A stretch of 64,000 bases of DNA from Betaproteobacteria bacterium. GTDB taxonomy: Bacteria; Pseudomonadota; Gammaproteobacteria; Burkholderiales; Burkholderiaceae_F. The notes under the pieces are model-generated. The model saw only the letters and a program-made list of their open reading frames with translations, had not been told where the DNA came from and ran no database searches. The stretch covers positions 1 through 64,000 of the forward strand of contig BOKW01000009.1 in the NCBI GenBank assembly GCA_016861185.1, read 5' to 3'. The position numbers and the translations under genes were made by a program. How positions within the stretch are numbered: the stretch's first letter is position 1; each line of letters begins with the position of its first letter. Shown here one piece after another: positions 45,492-53,574 of this stretch.

Positions 45492-46264
45492 AGGTCGTGC
45501 TGTTTTGCGGTGGCCTGGGTACGCGTCTACGGGAGCATTCGGACACCATACCGAAGCCGTTGGTGAACATCGGCGTGCGGCCGATCCTGTGGCACCTGAT
45601 GCGCTACTACGCGCACTACGGCCACAAGGACTTCATCCTGTGCCTCGGCTATCGCGGCGACATGATCCGCGAGTACTTTCTCAAGTACAACGAGTGCATG
45701 TCCAACGACTTCGTGATGACGCGCGGCGGCAAGCACATCGAGCTGCTTAAGAACGATATCGACGATTGGCGCATCACTTTCGTCGACACCGGACTGCACT
45801 CCAACATCGGGCAGCGGCTGCTGCGGGTGCGGCCCTATCTCGACGGCGAGGAAGAGTTTCTCGCCAACTACGCCGACGGGTTGACCGATCTTCCGCTTGA
45901 CGAGCATATCGCCGAGTTCCGCCGTCGCAAGGTGGTCGCGAGCTTCATCGCGGTTCGCACGGCGCAGAGCTTTCACTGCGTCCACGCGGACGACGGCGGT
46001 CTCGTAACCTCGTTCGGCAAGATCAGCGAATCAGAGTTCTGGATCAACGCCGGCTTCTTTTGCCTGCGCAAGGAGATCTTCGACTACATCCGGGAGGGCG
46101 AGGAATTGGTCGAGAAGCCCTTCGACCGATTGATCGAGCAGCGCCAGTTGTCGGTGTATCGGTACAGCGGTTTCTGGCAGCAGATGGACACGTTCAGGGA
46201 CAAGATCATGTACGACCGCATGGAAGGGCGCGGTGATTGCCCCTGGATGGTCTGGAGGAAGTAG
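45488..46264 (+). CDS. rfbF: Glucose-1-phosphate cytidylyltransferase
   Basis: The 258-residue enzyme makes CDP-glucose from CTP and glucose-1-phosphate. It has the nucleotidyltransferase motif Cys-Gly-Gly-Leu-Gly-Thr-Arg-Leu-Arg (7-15), Lys23 in Ile-Pro-Lys-Pro-Leu-Val, and the RfbF C-terminus (Phe-Trp-Gln-Gln-Met-Asp-Thr). The length equals the usual RfbF/DdhA. It overlaps DUF4910 by ATGA and is 5 bases from the PIG-L gene, placing the whole CDP-sugar set on one transcript. Confidence 0.96.
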   Translation: MKVVLFCGGLGTRLREHSDTIPKPLVNIGVRPILWHLMRYYAHYGHKDFILCLGYRGDMIREYFLKYNECMSNDFVMTRGGKHIELLKNDIDDWRITFVDTGLHSNIGQRLLRVRPYLDGEEEFLANYADGLTDLPLDEHIAEFRRRKVVASFIAVRTAQSFHCVHADDGGLVTSFGKISESEFWINAGFFCLRKEIFDYIREGEELVEKPFDRLIEQRQLSVYRYSGFWQQMDTFRDKIMYDRMEGRGDCPWMVWRK

Positions 46265-46269
46265 CCGCG

Positions 46270-46926
46270 ATGCTTCGTCTTGGTCTGGGTTCGCGCAAGC
46301 AACTGCGGGTTCTGTGCGTCGGCGCGCACAGCGACGATATCGAGATCGGCTGTGGTGGAACGCTGCTGGAGTGGATGGATGCGCAGCGCGCGCTCGACGT
46401 GACCTGGGTCGTGTTGAGCGCAGCCGGCGCGCGGGCTGTGGAAGCGCGCCGGAGCGCGACGAAGCTGTTGGCGCGAGCCAAACGCGCGAACATCGTCATC
46501 CACGACCTCGACGACGGCCATCTGCCGGCGCGCTATTCGGACGTGAAGAACGCGCTCGAATCGCTGAGGGCCGTATTGCCCGAGCCCGATGTCATCCTGA
46601 CGCACCGGCTCGAAGATCGCCATCAGGACCACCGGACGGTTGCGGAGGTGGCCTGGCAGACCTGGCGCGACCATCTGATCTTCGAGTTCGAGATTCCGAA
46701 GTACGAAGGCGACCTCGGGCAGCCGAACCTTTACGTTCCGATCTCGGCGCGCAACAGCCGACGCAAGGTGGATCACCTGCTGCGCTACTTCGGGACGCAA
46801 CGGTCCAAGTCGTGGTTCGGCGCCGAGACGTTCGAAGGGCTGATGCACCTGCGCGCGATCGAGTGCCGGGCCCGCAGCGGATTCGCCGAAGCATTCCATC
46901 TGCGGAAGGCGACAATAGGCGTCTGA
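46270..46926 (+). CDS. PIG-L family deacetylase
   Basis: The 218-residue protein has the zinc motif Ala-His-Ser-Asp-Asp-Ile-Glu at 19-25 and a second His-Arg-Leu-Glu-Asp-Arg-His-Gln-Asp-His stretch near 118-127. PIG-L enzymes remove N-acetyl groups from GlcNAc-type sugars. Related enzymes occur in exopolysaccharide loci including exosortase A loci. A GGAGGAA site lies about 8 bases upstream of the ATG. It could deacetylate a hexosamine in the nascent repeat or on a nucleotide sugar, leaving an amine for the later steps. Confidence 0.9.
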   Translation: MLRLGLGSRKQLRVLCVGAHSDDIEIGCGGTLLEWMDAQRALDVTWVVLSAAGARAVEARRSATKLLARAKRANIVIHDLDDGHLPARYSDVKNALESLRAVLPEPDVILTHRLEDRHQDHRTVAEVAWQTWRDHLIFEFEIPKYEGDLGQPNLYVPISARNSRRKVDHLLRYFGTQRSKSWFGAETFEGLMHLRAIECRARSGFAEAFHLRKATIGV

Positions 46927-46955
46927 GGCCGGCGGCCGCCGAGAAGAAAGACCTC

Positions 46956-47897
46956 ATGTCCCTGACTCCACCGCCCGCAATCGCACCGCGCACTGGCGCC
47001 GGCCCCGAATCGCTCGGGGGACCTTCCGGCGAGCATCGGGCTGAGCGGAGCGAAAGCCCCGGCGGCGATGAGCCGACCGTCAGCATCGGCCTGCCCGTGT
47101 ACAACGGCGCGCGGTTCCTGCCACAGGCGTTCGAATCCCTGCTCGGGCAGACGTACCGCGACTTCGAGTTGATCGTCTCCGACAACGCGTCGACGGACGA
47201 AACCGCGGCGATCTGCGCCGAGTATGCCGCTCGCGATTCGCGCGTCCGCTACATTCGCCAGCCCGTGAACATCGGCGCGCCGCGCAACTGGAGTTTCGTC
47301 GTGACCGTCGCCCGCGGCCGCTACTTCAAGTGGGCGTCGTGCAACGATCGCTGCGCGGAAGACATGCTGGAGCGTTGCGTGGCGGTGCTCGAGCAGCGAC
47401 CGCACGCCGTCCTCTGCTACGGCCGCACCCGGCTCGTCGATGAAGAGACGGGGCGCGAGGAGCCCTACGCGGGCGACATCGCGATCGAAGACGAACGCCC
47501 GAGCGATCGATTCATGCGCTTGCTGCGCGAACTGCAACTGAACAACGCGCAAAGCGGCCTGATCCGGCTGGACGCGCTTCGGCAGACCGGTCTGGATCGC
47601 CCCTATCCTGCCGGCGACATGCCGTTGATGGCCGAGTTGGCGTTGCGCGGCACGTTCGTGCTCCTGCCGGACGTCCTGTTGTTCCGGCGCATGGGTTTGC
47701 AAACCTTCTCGCGGGGACTGGCGGGCAAGGCACACGCGGATTTCTACGGCGCGAGGTCGACGGCGCTGCTCGATCTGCTGCGCCGGCACCGCGACCATGC
47801 GATCGGAGTGCTGCGCGCGCCAATCTCGGCGCGCGAGAAGGGACGATCGCTGAGGCAGCTCGTGCGTCACCTCTACTGGGACCTGCACGGCGCATAG
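46956..47897 (+). CDS. Glycosyltransferase family 2
   Basis: The 313-residue enzyme has a GT-A core: Val-Ser-Ile-Gly-Leu-Pro-Val-Tyr-Asn-Gly-Ala near 42-52, Ser-Asp-Asn-Ala-Ser-Thr-Asp-Glu-Thr, and an acidic Ser-Cys-Asn-Asp-Arg-Cys segment at the metal-binding position. It would add one sugar to the lipid-linked repeat; donor and acceptor are unknown. The ATG at 46956 gives a 40-residue Pro/Ser/Gly-rich N-terminal extension before the core, so a later start is possible. It follows PIG-L by 29 bases. Confidence 0.85.
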   Translation: MSLTPPPAIAPRTGAGPESLGGPSGEHRAERSESPGGDEPTVSIGLPVYNGARFLPQAFESLLGQTYRDFELIVSDNASTDETAAICAEYAARDSRVRYIRQPVNIGAPRNWSFVVTVARGRYFKWASCNDRCAEDMLERCVAVLEQRPHAVLCYGRTRLVDEETGREEPYAGDIAIEDERPSDRFMRLLRELQLNNAQSGLIRLDALRQTGLDRPYPAGDMPLMAELALRGTFVLLPDVLLFRRMGLQTFSRGLAGKAHADFYGARSTALLDLLRRHRDHAIGVLRAPISAREKGRSLRQLVRHLYWDLHGA

Positions 47898-47921
47898 CCG
47901 CGACCCGACCCGCCGAGCACG

Positions 47922-49187
47922 ATGAGCAGCGAAAGACCGATCCGCATCGGGCTGTTGTCACCACAGTCGAACCGGAATCTGGGCGATACGGCGACGTTCG
48001 CGGCGGCCGTCGCGGCGTATCGCCGGCGCCTGCCGGGGATCGAATTGGTGGTCGTCGTGCCCGAGCCGGCCGAAACCGCACGCCTTTTCGGCACCGCCGG
48101 CTTTCCTCTCTACGGCGACGGCGCGTACGTACCGATTCCGTCCAGTGACGCCGCTGTCGATCGTGGAGCATCAGACGCCGCGCCCGGTCGTCTTGCATCG
48201 ATGCGCCGCGTGTATGCATTCCTCCGCGACCTCGACGCGATCGTGTTCACCGGCGGCGGACAATTGGACGACTTCTGGGGCGGCGCGTGGACATTGCCGT
48301 TCTGGGTTCTCACGTGGGTCGCCGCCGCGCGCATCCGGGGCGTCAAGGTGCTGTTCCATGCCGTCGGCTATGACCGCCTGACGAGCCGCGCCAGCCGTGT
48401 GCTGGCGCTGAGCGCCCTGCGCCTGGCTCACTATCGCTCGTTCCGCGACGCGGAGTCGGTGAGAATGACACAGGCGATCGGTCTGTCCGGCGCCTGCGAC
48501 GTGATTCCGGACCTGGCTTTCGCCCTCGATTGGAACGCCGCCGAAGACAATGCGGAGTCCCGGCAAGGCGAGCCGTATGTGATCGTCAATCCCGTGTCCG
48601 AGCGCATGTGGACGCATAGCCACGACCGTTCCTACGCCGACTATCTCGATGCGTTCGTCGCGCTCAGCCGTCGGCTGCTCGAGCGCGGTCTTGCGGTGAA
48701 GCTGCTGTCGACGCAAGACCGGATGGATGCCGATGCGCTCGCTTACGTAGCCGATGCGCTGGGGAAGGAAGCGAGACCGAACTGGGAGCGTGTGCACTGC
48801 ACGCGGCTCGATCAGTTTATGGCGCTCGCGTGGCGGGCCAAGCTCGTCGTTTCCTCGCGGCTGCACGGGTTGATCCTGGCGCTGGTCGCCGGCACCCCGG
48901 CCGTATCGGTAGCGCCGATGCGCAAGATGACGCGCGTGATGATCGACGCCGGATTGGCCGACTTCAACCTTGACATGGCGACGCTGCGAAGCGACTCGCT
49001 TGCGGCGACAGTCGACCGCGCACTCGCCGAGGAGGCGCGCCTGCGCCGGCACGTTGCTCAGGTCGCCGGCGAGTATCGTCGGCACTTGAACGAGAACTTC
49101 GACCGCCTGGTATCCACAGGGCTGCTCGGAGAGCGGGCGCGGCGACGATTCCACCCAGGCGGCCGACTCGAAACGCGGAGCGTGTGA
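47922..49187 (+). CDS. Polysaccharide pyruvyl transferase family protein
   Basis: The 421-residue protein has the family start Asn-Leu-Gly-Asp-Thr-Ala-Thr-Phe-Ala-Ala-Ala-Val, a mid-region Phe-Thr-Gly-Gly-Gly-Gln-Leu-Asp-Asp, and C-terminal Ser-Ser-Arg-Leu-His-Gly-Leu-Ile-Leu-Ala-Leu. Such enzymes form pyruvate ketals on sugars from phosphoenolpyruvate, adding negative charge to exopolysaccharide. Some relatives act as glycosyltransferases instead, so the reaction is inferred. It starts 24 bases after the GT2 stop and its TGA abuts the next ATG. Confidence 0.88.
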   Translation: MSSERPIRIGLLSPQSNRNLGDTATFAAAVAAYRRRLPGIELVVVVPEPAETARLFGTAGFPLYGDGAYVPIPSSDAAVDRGASDAAPGRLASMRRVYAFLRDLDAIVFTGGGQLDDFWGGAWTLPFWVLTWVAAARIRGVKVLFHAVGYDRLTSRASRVLALSALRLAHYRSFRDAESVRMTQAIGLSGACDVIPDLAFALDWNAAEDNAESRQGEPYVIVNPVSERMWTHSHDRSYADYLDAFVALSRRLLERGLAVKLLSTQDRMDADALAYVADALGKEARPNWERVHCTRLDQFMALAWRAKLVVSSRLHGLILALVAGTPAVSVAPMRKMTRVMIDAGLADFNLDMATLRSDSLAATVDRALAEEARLRRHVAQVAGEYRRHLNENFDRLVSTGLLGERARRRFHPGGRLETRSV

Positions 49188-50509
49188 TGAAGACGGAAAC
49201 CGACCAGAGTCTGCAGCAGGAGTCGCTGAGCGACAAGGCACATCGTCTTATCCCGGGCGGTTGCCACACTTACGCGAAGGGCGACGATCAGTTTCCGTCC
49301 AACGCGCCGCGTTTCCTCGTGCGCGGTAAGGGGTGCCGCGTCTGGGACCCGGACGGGCGTGAATTCATCGAGTACGGCATGGGACTGCGGGCGGTCACGC
49401 TCGGGCACGCGCATCCGGACGTGATCGCCGCCGCATATGCGCAGATGCAGCTCGGCAACAACTTCGGCCGGCCGGCACCGATCGAGGTCGAATGTGCGGA
49501 AGCGCTCCTCGAGTTCCTGCCGCGCGCACAGATGGTCAAGTTCGCGAAAGACGGCTCGACAGTGAACACGGCGGCGCTGAAGCTGGCGCGCGCCTACACC
49601 GGACGGCCGATGGTTGCGATCTGCGGCGATCATCCGTTCTTCTCTTACAACGACTGGTTCATCGGCACGACCGCGATGGACGGCGGCATCCTGCCCGAAG
49701 ACAAGGCGTTCACGCTCTCGTTCCGGTACAACGATCTCGACAGCCTGGCAGCACTGTTCGCGCAGCACCCGGACCGGATCGCCTGCGTGATGCTCGAGGC
49801 CGCGCGCACCGAAGAGCCGCGCGACAACTTCCTGCATCGGGCGCGCGAGCTGTGCCACGCGAACGGTGCCCTGTTCATCCTCGACGAGATGATCACAGGT
49901 TTCCGTTTCGACAACGGCGGCGCGCAGGAGGTCTACGATATCGAGCCTGACCTCGCCTGCTTCGGCAAGGCGATGGCGAACGGCTTCTCGCTTTCCGCCC
50001 TGGTCGGAAGGCGCGAAATCATGGAGCTGGGCGGAATCCGCCATCCTGGCAAGCGTGTGTTCCTGCTGTCGACCACGCACGGCGCGGAGTATCCGGCGCT
50101 CGCGGCGGCGATCGAGACGATGAAGATCTATCGCCGCGAGCCGGTCGTAGCGCGGCTCTACGAGGCGGGGGACCGCCTGCGGCGCGGGGTCGAACGGGTG
50201 GCAGCCGCCCACGGTGTCGCCGACCACTTCAAGATCCATGGGCGTTCATGCAGCATGCTGTTCGCGACGCTCGACGGCGCAGGCAAGCCATCGCAGCCGT
50301 TCCGCACGCTGTTCCTGCAGGAACTGATCAAGGGCGGTGTCATTGCACCATCTTTCATCGTCAGCTATTCGCACGACGACGCGTCGATCGACCGCACGGT
50401 CGACGCCGTTGATCGCGCGCTGCGCGTGTACCGGGCCGCGCTCGAAGAGGGCGTCGAGCGCTATCTGGTGGGACCTTCGGTCAAGCCCGTCTACCGGAGC
50501 CACAACTAA
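49187..50509 (+). CDS. Class III PLP aminotransferase, glutamate-1-semialdehyde aminomutase-like
   Basis: The 440-residue protein has the class III fold, with Ile-Leu-Asp-Glu-Met-Ile-Thr-Gly-Phe-Arg (Asp233) and the PLP Lys261 in Ala-Cys-Phe-Gly-Lys-Ala-Met-Ala-Asn-Gly. Similar paralogues of HemL occur in surface polysaccharide operons, where they are thought to aminate a small hydroxy-ketone or act on a substituent, not to make haem. Here it is coupled to the pyruvyltransferase gene (stop and ATG share a base), which supports a glycan role. A true HemL is not excluded, but the setting makes it unlikely. Confidence 0.82.
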   Translation: MKTETDQSLQQESLSDKAHRLIPGGCHTYAKGDDQFPSNAPRFLVRGKGCRVWDPDGREFIEYGMGLRAVTLGHAHPDVIAAAYAQMQLGNNFGRPAPIEVECAEALLEFLPRAQMVKFAKDGSTVNTAALKLARAYTGRPMVAICGDHPFFSYNDWFIGTTAMDGGILPEDKAFTLSFRYNDLDSLAALFAQHPDRIACVMLEAARTEEPRDNFLHRARELCHANGALFILDEMITGFRFDNGGAQEVYDIEPDLACFGKAMANGFSLSALVGRREIMELGGIRHPGKRVFLLSTTHGAEYPALAAAIETMKIYRREPVVARLYEAGDRLRRGVERVAAAHGVADHFKIHGRSCSMLFATLDGAGKPSQPFRTLFLQELIKGGVIAPSFIVSYSHDDASIDRTVDAVDRALRVYRAALEEGVERYLVGPSVKPVYRSHN

Positions 50510-50597
50510 GGGCGAGCGACGATCGGCCGACGACGTCGATTGCCTGCCGTCGCGCCTCGGTCGGCGGCCGTGGCGCACTCCCGTGGGAGCCGTGCGC

Positions 50598-51329
50598 ATG
50601 GACAAGCGCGATCAGCCGGCGTTCGAACTACAGGAACGGTTCTGGAACGAATGGAACGCGAAGAACCGCGAGGTCGTCGTCGGCCCCATTTCGCAGCGGC
50701 AAGCCGCAAAGATACTCGGCTGGATCGCCGCCATCGGGCGCTCGGATCTCGTCATCCTTGACGTGGGCTGTGGCAGCGGATGGATGTGCGAGAGGCTGCT
50801 TCCTTTCGGCAGCGTGACCGGCACCGATCTCGCCGGTGAAGTCATCGATCGCGCCCGCAGGCGAGTCGTTGGCGCGAAATTCGTGGCGGGCGACTTCATG
50901 GCGCTCGACTTCCCGCCGGCATACGCGGACGTCATTGTGACGCTGGAAGTGCTGACGCATGTTGCCGATCAGCCAGCGTTTGTTTCGAAGCTGGCGAATG
51001 CCCTGAAGCCCGGCGGGCTGTTGATGCTCGCGACCCAGAACCGATTCGTGCTTGAACGCAGTTCAGAGGTGGCTCCGCAAGCGCCGGGGCAGATCCGTCA
51101 CTGGGTCGATCGCCGGGAGCTGAGGAACCTGCTCGCCGCCGATTTCGACATCGTCGAACTCTCGTCGGTCTTTCCGAACTGGGGCCACGAGGGCATTCTG
51201 AGAGTCGTCAACTCGCCAAAGCTCAATGCGCTCTGCGCGAACGTCGTTCCTCGCGCGACACTCGATGCCCTGAAAGAACGCCTCTTGCTTGGCCACACCT
51301 TGATGGCCTTGGCACGGCGCAGGAGTTGA
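50598..51329 (+). CDS. Class I SAM-dependent methyltransferase
   Basis: The 243-residue protein has motif I Leu-Asp-Val-Gly-Cys-Gly-Ser-Gly-Trp-Met (54-63), Gly-Thr-Asp-Leu-Ala-Gly-Glu-Val and a later Ala-Leu-Lys-Pro-Gly-Gly-Leu-Leu-Met. It is of the Methyltransf_11/25 type, common in glycan operons, and would methylate a sugar or its substituent. The start was placed at the ATG after a short gap of 88 bases from the aminotransferase; an upstream extension overlapping that gene was rejected. It is the last gene of the CDP-sugar operon. Confidence 0.83.
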   Translation: MDKRDQPAFELQERFWNEWNAKNREVVVGPISQRQAAKILGWIAAIGRSDLVILDVGCGSGWMCERLLPFGSVTGTDLAGEVIDRARRRVVGAKFVAGDFMALDFPPAYADVIVTLEVLTHVADQPAFVSKLANALKPGGLLMLATQNRFVLERSSEVAPQAPGQIRHWVDRRELRNLLAADFDIVELSSVFPNWGHEGILRVVNSPKLNALCANVVPRATLDALKERLLLGHTLMALARRRS

Positions 51330-51552
51330 CTTCGCGACGGTGCGACGGACGGTGCAGACGGGTTGCGCGGTGGCAAGGGTCAGTATGTGTCGCTTAAGAG
51401 CCGCCCTCCGGACGCCAGCGATGGATGGACCGACGCATTCGAGCTAATCCAGCCTCGTGGGGCCGCCCGCGCCCGACGGCCGGGATTACCATTCGCGTCG
51501 GTGCGCGCCGTGACACTGCTGCAGGTTTGGCGTGCGCGCAGAAACGGAAGCC

Positions 51553-53028
51553 ATGAAGAAGCATCGCAGGCGATTCACCTTCGCAGCCGCCCTCTTTTCG
51601 GCGGCGCCGCTGTTGACGGCGTGCGGTGGAGGTGAAGAGAGGACTCCACCCTCTCCAGCGCCGAACCAAAGTCCGCCGCCACCACCACCGCCGCCACCGC
51701 CATCACCGCCGCCACCCCCGCCGCCACCGCCGGCACCGGTTTCGTTCCCGTTGCGGGTGGAATCCGGGAAGCGGTACATCGTCGATTCGGCGGGTCGGCC
51801 TTTCTTCATCCACGGGGACACGCCGTGGTCGATCGAAGTGCAACTCACGCACAGTCAGATCGACACGTACCTGAACGATCGGGCCGCCAAGGGCTTCACG
51901 GCGATCCTGTTCGAGGCGATGGAGCATCTGTTCTCCTCGCAGTCGCCGCCATGGCGCAACGCCCAGTCGGGGGCGATTCCTTTCACATCGACGACGTCCA
52001 GTTCGTGTTCCTGGACTTCACGCGTCGAGACGTACTGGCAGACCGTCGACTACATCGTCGCCGGCGCCAGGGCGCGCGGAATGGCGTGCTTCATTACGCC
52101 CGCGTATCTCGGGTTCGGCGGCGGCAGCGGAGGCAGCGGCGACCAGGGCTGGAATGGGGCGGTGATGAACGCAACCGCGACGGACCTGCAAGCCTACGGG
52201 GCGTTCCTGGCGACCCGCTACGGACCATCGGGTAACGTCGTATGGGTGATGGGCGGCGATTACGCCGGCACGCAGGCGGAACGTGACAAGCAGTGGAACA
52301 TCGCGGTCGGGATTCGATCGGTCACGCCCAATGCCATCATCACCGGGCACCCGATGCGCGCCGATGCAGAAGCCCATCCGTTCTGGAGTCGATATACGGG
52401 TTTCAACCTGAACTGCACCTATGGCGGACAGGGCGCACTCGAGTACAACCTCGCGGCGACCGCATACGCGCGCAGTGGCCCGATGCCGTTCTTCTTCATC
52501 GAAGGCGACTACGACGGCGACGGTACCCCGATCGTCGAGATTCGCCGGCAGGCGTACGAAAGTCTCCTCTCCGGCGCATGCGGACACTTCTACGGCAATC
52601 AACCGCTATGGGGGTTCGGGGAACCGAATGCGAACGGAGGCGGCGGGGCCGCGAACGCGCTTGCGACATCGCTGAACACGACGGCCGCGCAGCAGATGGT
52701 CCACGTCAAAACGCTCTTTACCGCCTACGCGTGGGAGAAACTGCAGCCGAAGACCGGCGCTGAAATCGTCACGACGAGTCTGGGCAGCGGGAGTTCGCGG
52801 ATGTGTCCGGCACTCGCAAGCGACGGCAGCTTCGCGATGATCTGGAAGCCCACCTCCGGCTCGGCGACGATCAATCTGGGCGCCCTCGCCTCCGCGGGTG
52901 TGCGCGCGAGATTCTTCGATACCGTCAACGGCACCTACACGACGGTCGCTGGATCGCCGTTTGCGAATTCCGGAACGCAGGTCTTCACCTGGCCGGGGGA
53001 AAGAGTGCTCGTGCTCGACGCGGGCTGA
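51553..53028 (+). CDS. DUF4038 lipoprotein with polyproline linker
   Basis: The 491-residue product has a lipoprotein signal (Cys24 in Leu-Thr-Ala-Cys). A linker of ten prolines, one Ser and nine more prolines (about 40-60) follows. A DUF4038 (apiosidase-like, TIM-barrel) catalytic domain (about 65-380) includes Gly-Asp-Thr-Pro-Trp-Ser and Phe-Ile-Glu-Gly-Asp-Tyr. The C-terminal beta-sandwich (about 390-491) is the collagen-binding-like domain that usually accompanies DUF4038. Such proteins are predicted glycosidases. It would sit on the outer or inner membrane and act on the surface polymer. A second DUF4038 gene follows at 53575, and a decayed flippase lies between. Confidence 0.87.
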   Translation: MKKHRRRFTFAAALFSAAPLLTACGGGEERTPPSPAPNQSPPPPPPPPPPSPPPPPPPPPAPVSFPLRVESGKRYIVDSAGRPFFIHGDTPWSIEVQLTHSQIDTYLNDRAAKGFTAILFEAMEHLFSSQSPPWRNAQSGAIPFTSTTSSSCSWTSRVETYWQTVDYIVAGARARGMACFITPAYLGFGGGSGGSGDQGWNGAVMNATATDLQAYGAFLATRYGPSGNVVWVMGGDYAGTQAERDKQWNIAVGIRSVTPNAIITGHPMRADAEAHPFWSRYTGFNLNCTYGGQGALEYNLAATAYARSGPMPFFFIEGDYDGDGTPIVEIRRQAYESLLSGACGHFYGNQPLWGFGEPNANGGGGAANALATSLNTTAAQQMVHVKTLFTAYAWEKLQPKTGAEIVTTSLGSGSSRMCPALASDGSFAMIWKPTSGSATINLGALASAGVRARFFDTVNGTYTTVAGSPFANSGTQVFTWPGERVLVLDAG

Positions 53029-53574
53029 GTACGCCGCGTCGCGCTTGAGATCGACGTCTCTGATCGCCGCCTGCCTGGGCGATGCGTGCCTCGGCCCTGA
53101 ATCGGGTCATCGAAAGTCATACGTGGGCGGCGCAAGCAGGTGCGCGGCTACATGCGCGCCCCTGCGCCGGTCCGAGTCGACGAGTCGCGAGATCGCCACC
53201 GGCGTCGGTCGGATAGTGTCGCTCAAGATCCTCGACCGCGGCCGCGGCATTTTCAGCACGCCGATCCTCGTGCGCCTGCTCGTTCCGGCCGACTTTGAAG
53301 TGCTCGCGATAGCGGCCTCGCCGCTCGCGCTGCCACGGCCCCTTTCCTGTCGCCGACATGCAGCGCGTGCGCAAAATGATCGTGAACCCGGGACGACTGC
53401 ATCGGGAGACCGCATCAGCCGACCTTCGCGGCAGCGTTCGCCCGACGGATCGATCGATCGTCTCAGCGCGTTTGCGGTATGAGGCCGGTCGATCGCCAGC
53501 ACGCGGGAACCCCGTTCGACTGAATGCCCGATTCGCCAACACGCTTCGGTCGCTAGGCTCTGTGGCTGGAAGTC
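53029..53574. other. Intergenic region with a flippase remnant
   Basis: No intact gene is supported in these 546 bases. The clear content is a short decayed flippase fragment (53180-53341). The 233 bases after it show no convincing family match and may be further degraded flippase sequence or spacer. A promoter for the DUF4038 gene at 53575 must lie here, but no good -10/-35 pair was seen. Confidence 0.6.
53180..53341 (+). pseudogene. Decayed N-terminal fragment of a Wzx-type flippase
   Basis: The frame from ACG at 53180 encodes 54 residues that align with the start of the intact flippase at 56625. About 28 of the first 47 positions are identical, including Ile-Ala-x-Gly-Val-Gly, Asp-Arg-Gly, Ile-x-Ser-Thr and the stretch Arg-Leu-Leu-Val-Pro-Ala-Asp-Phe. 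The start codon is ACG where the intact gene has ATG, within otherwise closely matching DNA (cgacgagtcgcgagatcgcc against cgatgaatcgacagatcgcc). Similarity ends after about 50 codons. This is a non-functional partial copy, probably left by a duplication of a DUF4038-flippase pair. Confidence 0.87.

Noticed and set aside
52898..53482. 194-codon frame after the first DUF4038 gene
   Set aside because: Only the middle portion (53180-53341) is meaningful and it is a decayed flippase; the rest is out-of-frame DUF4038 sequence and spacer.
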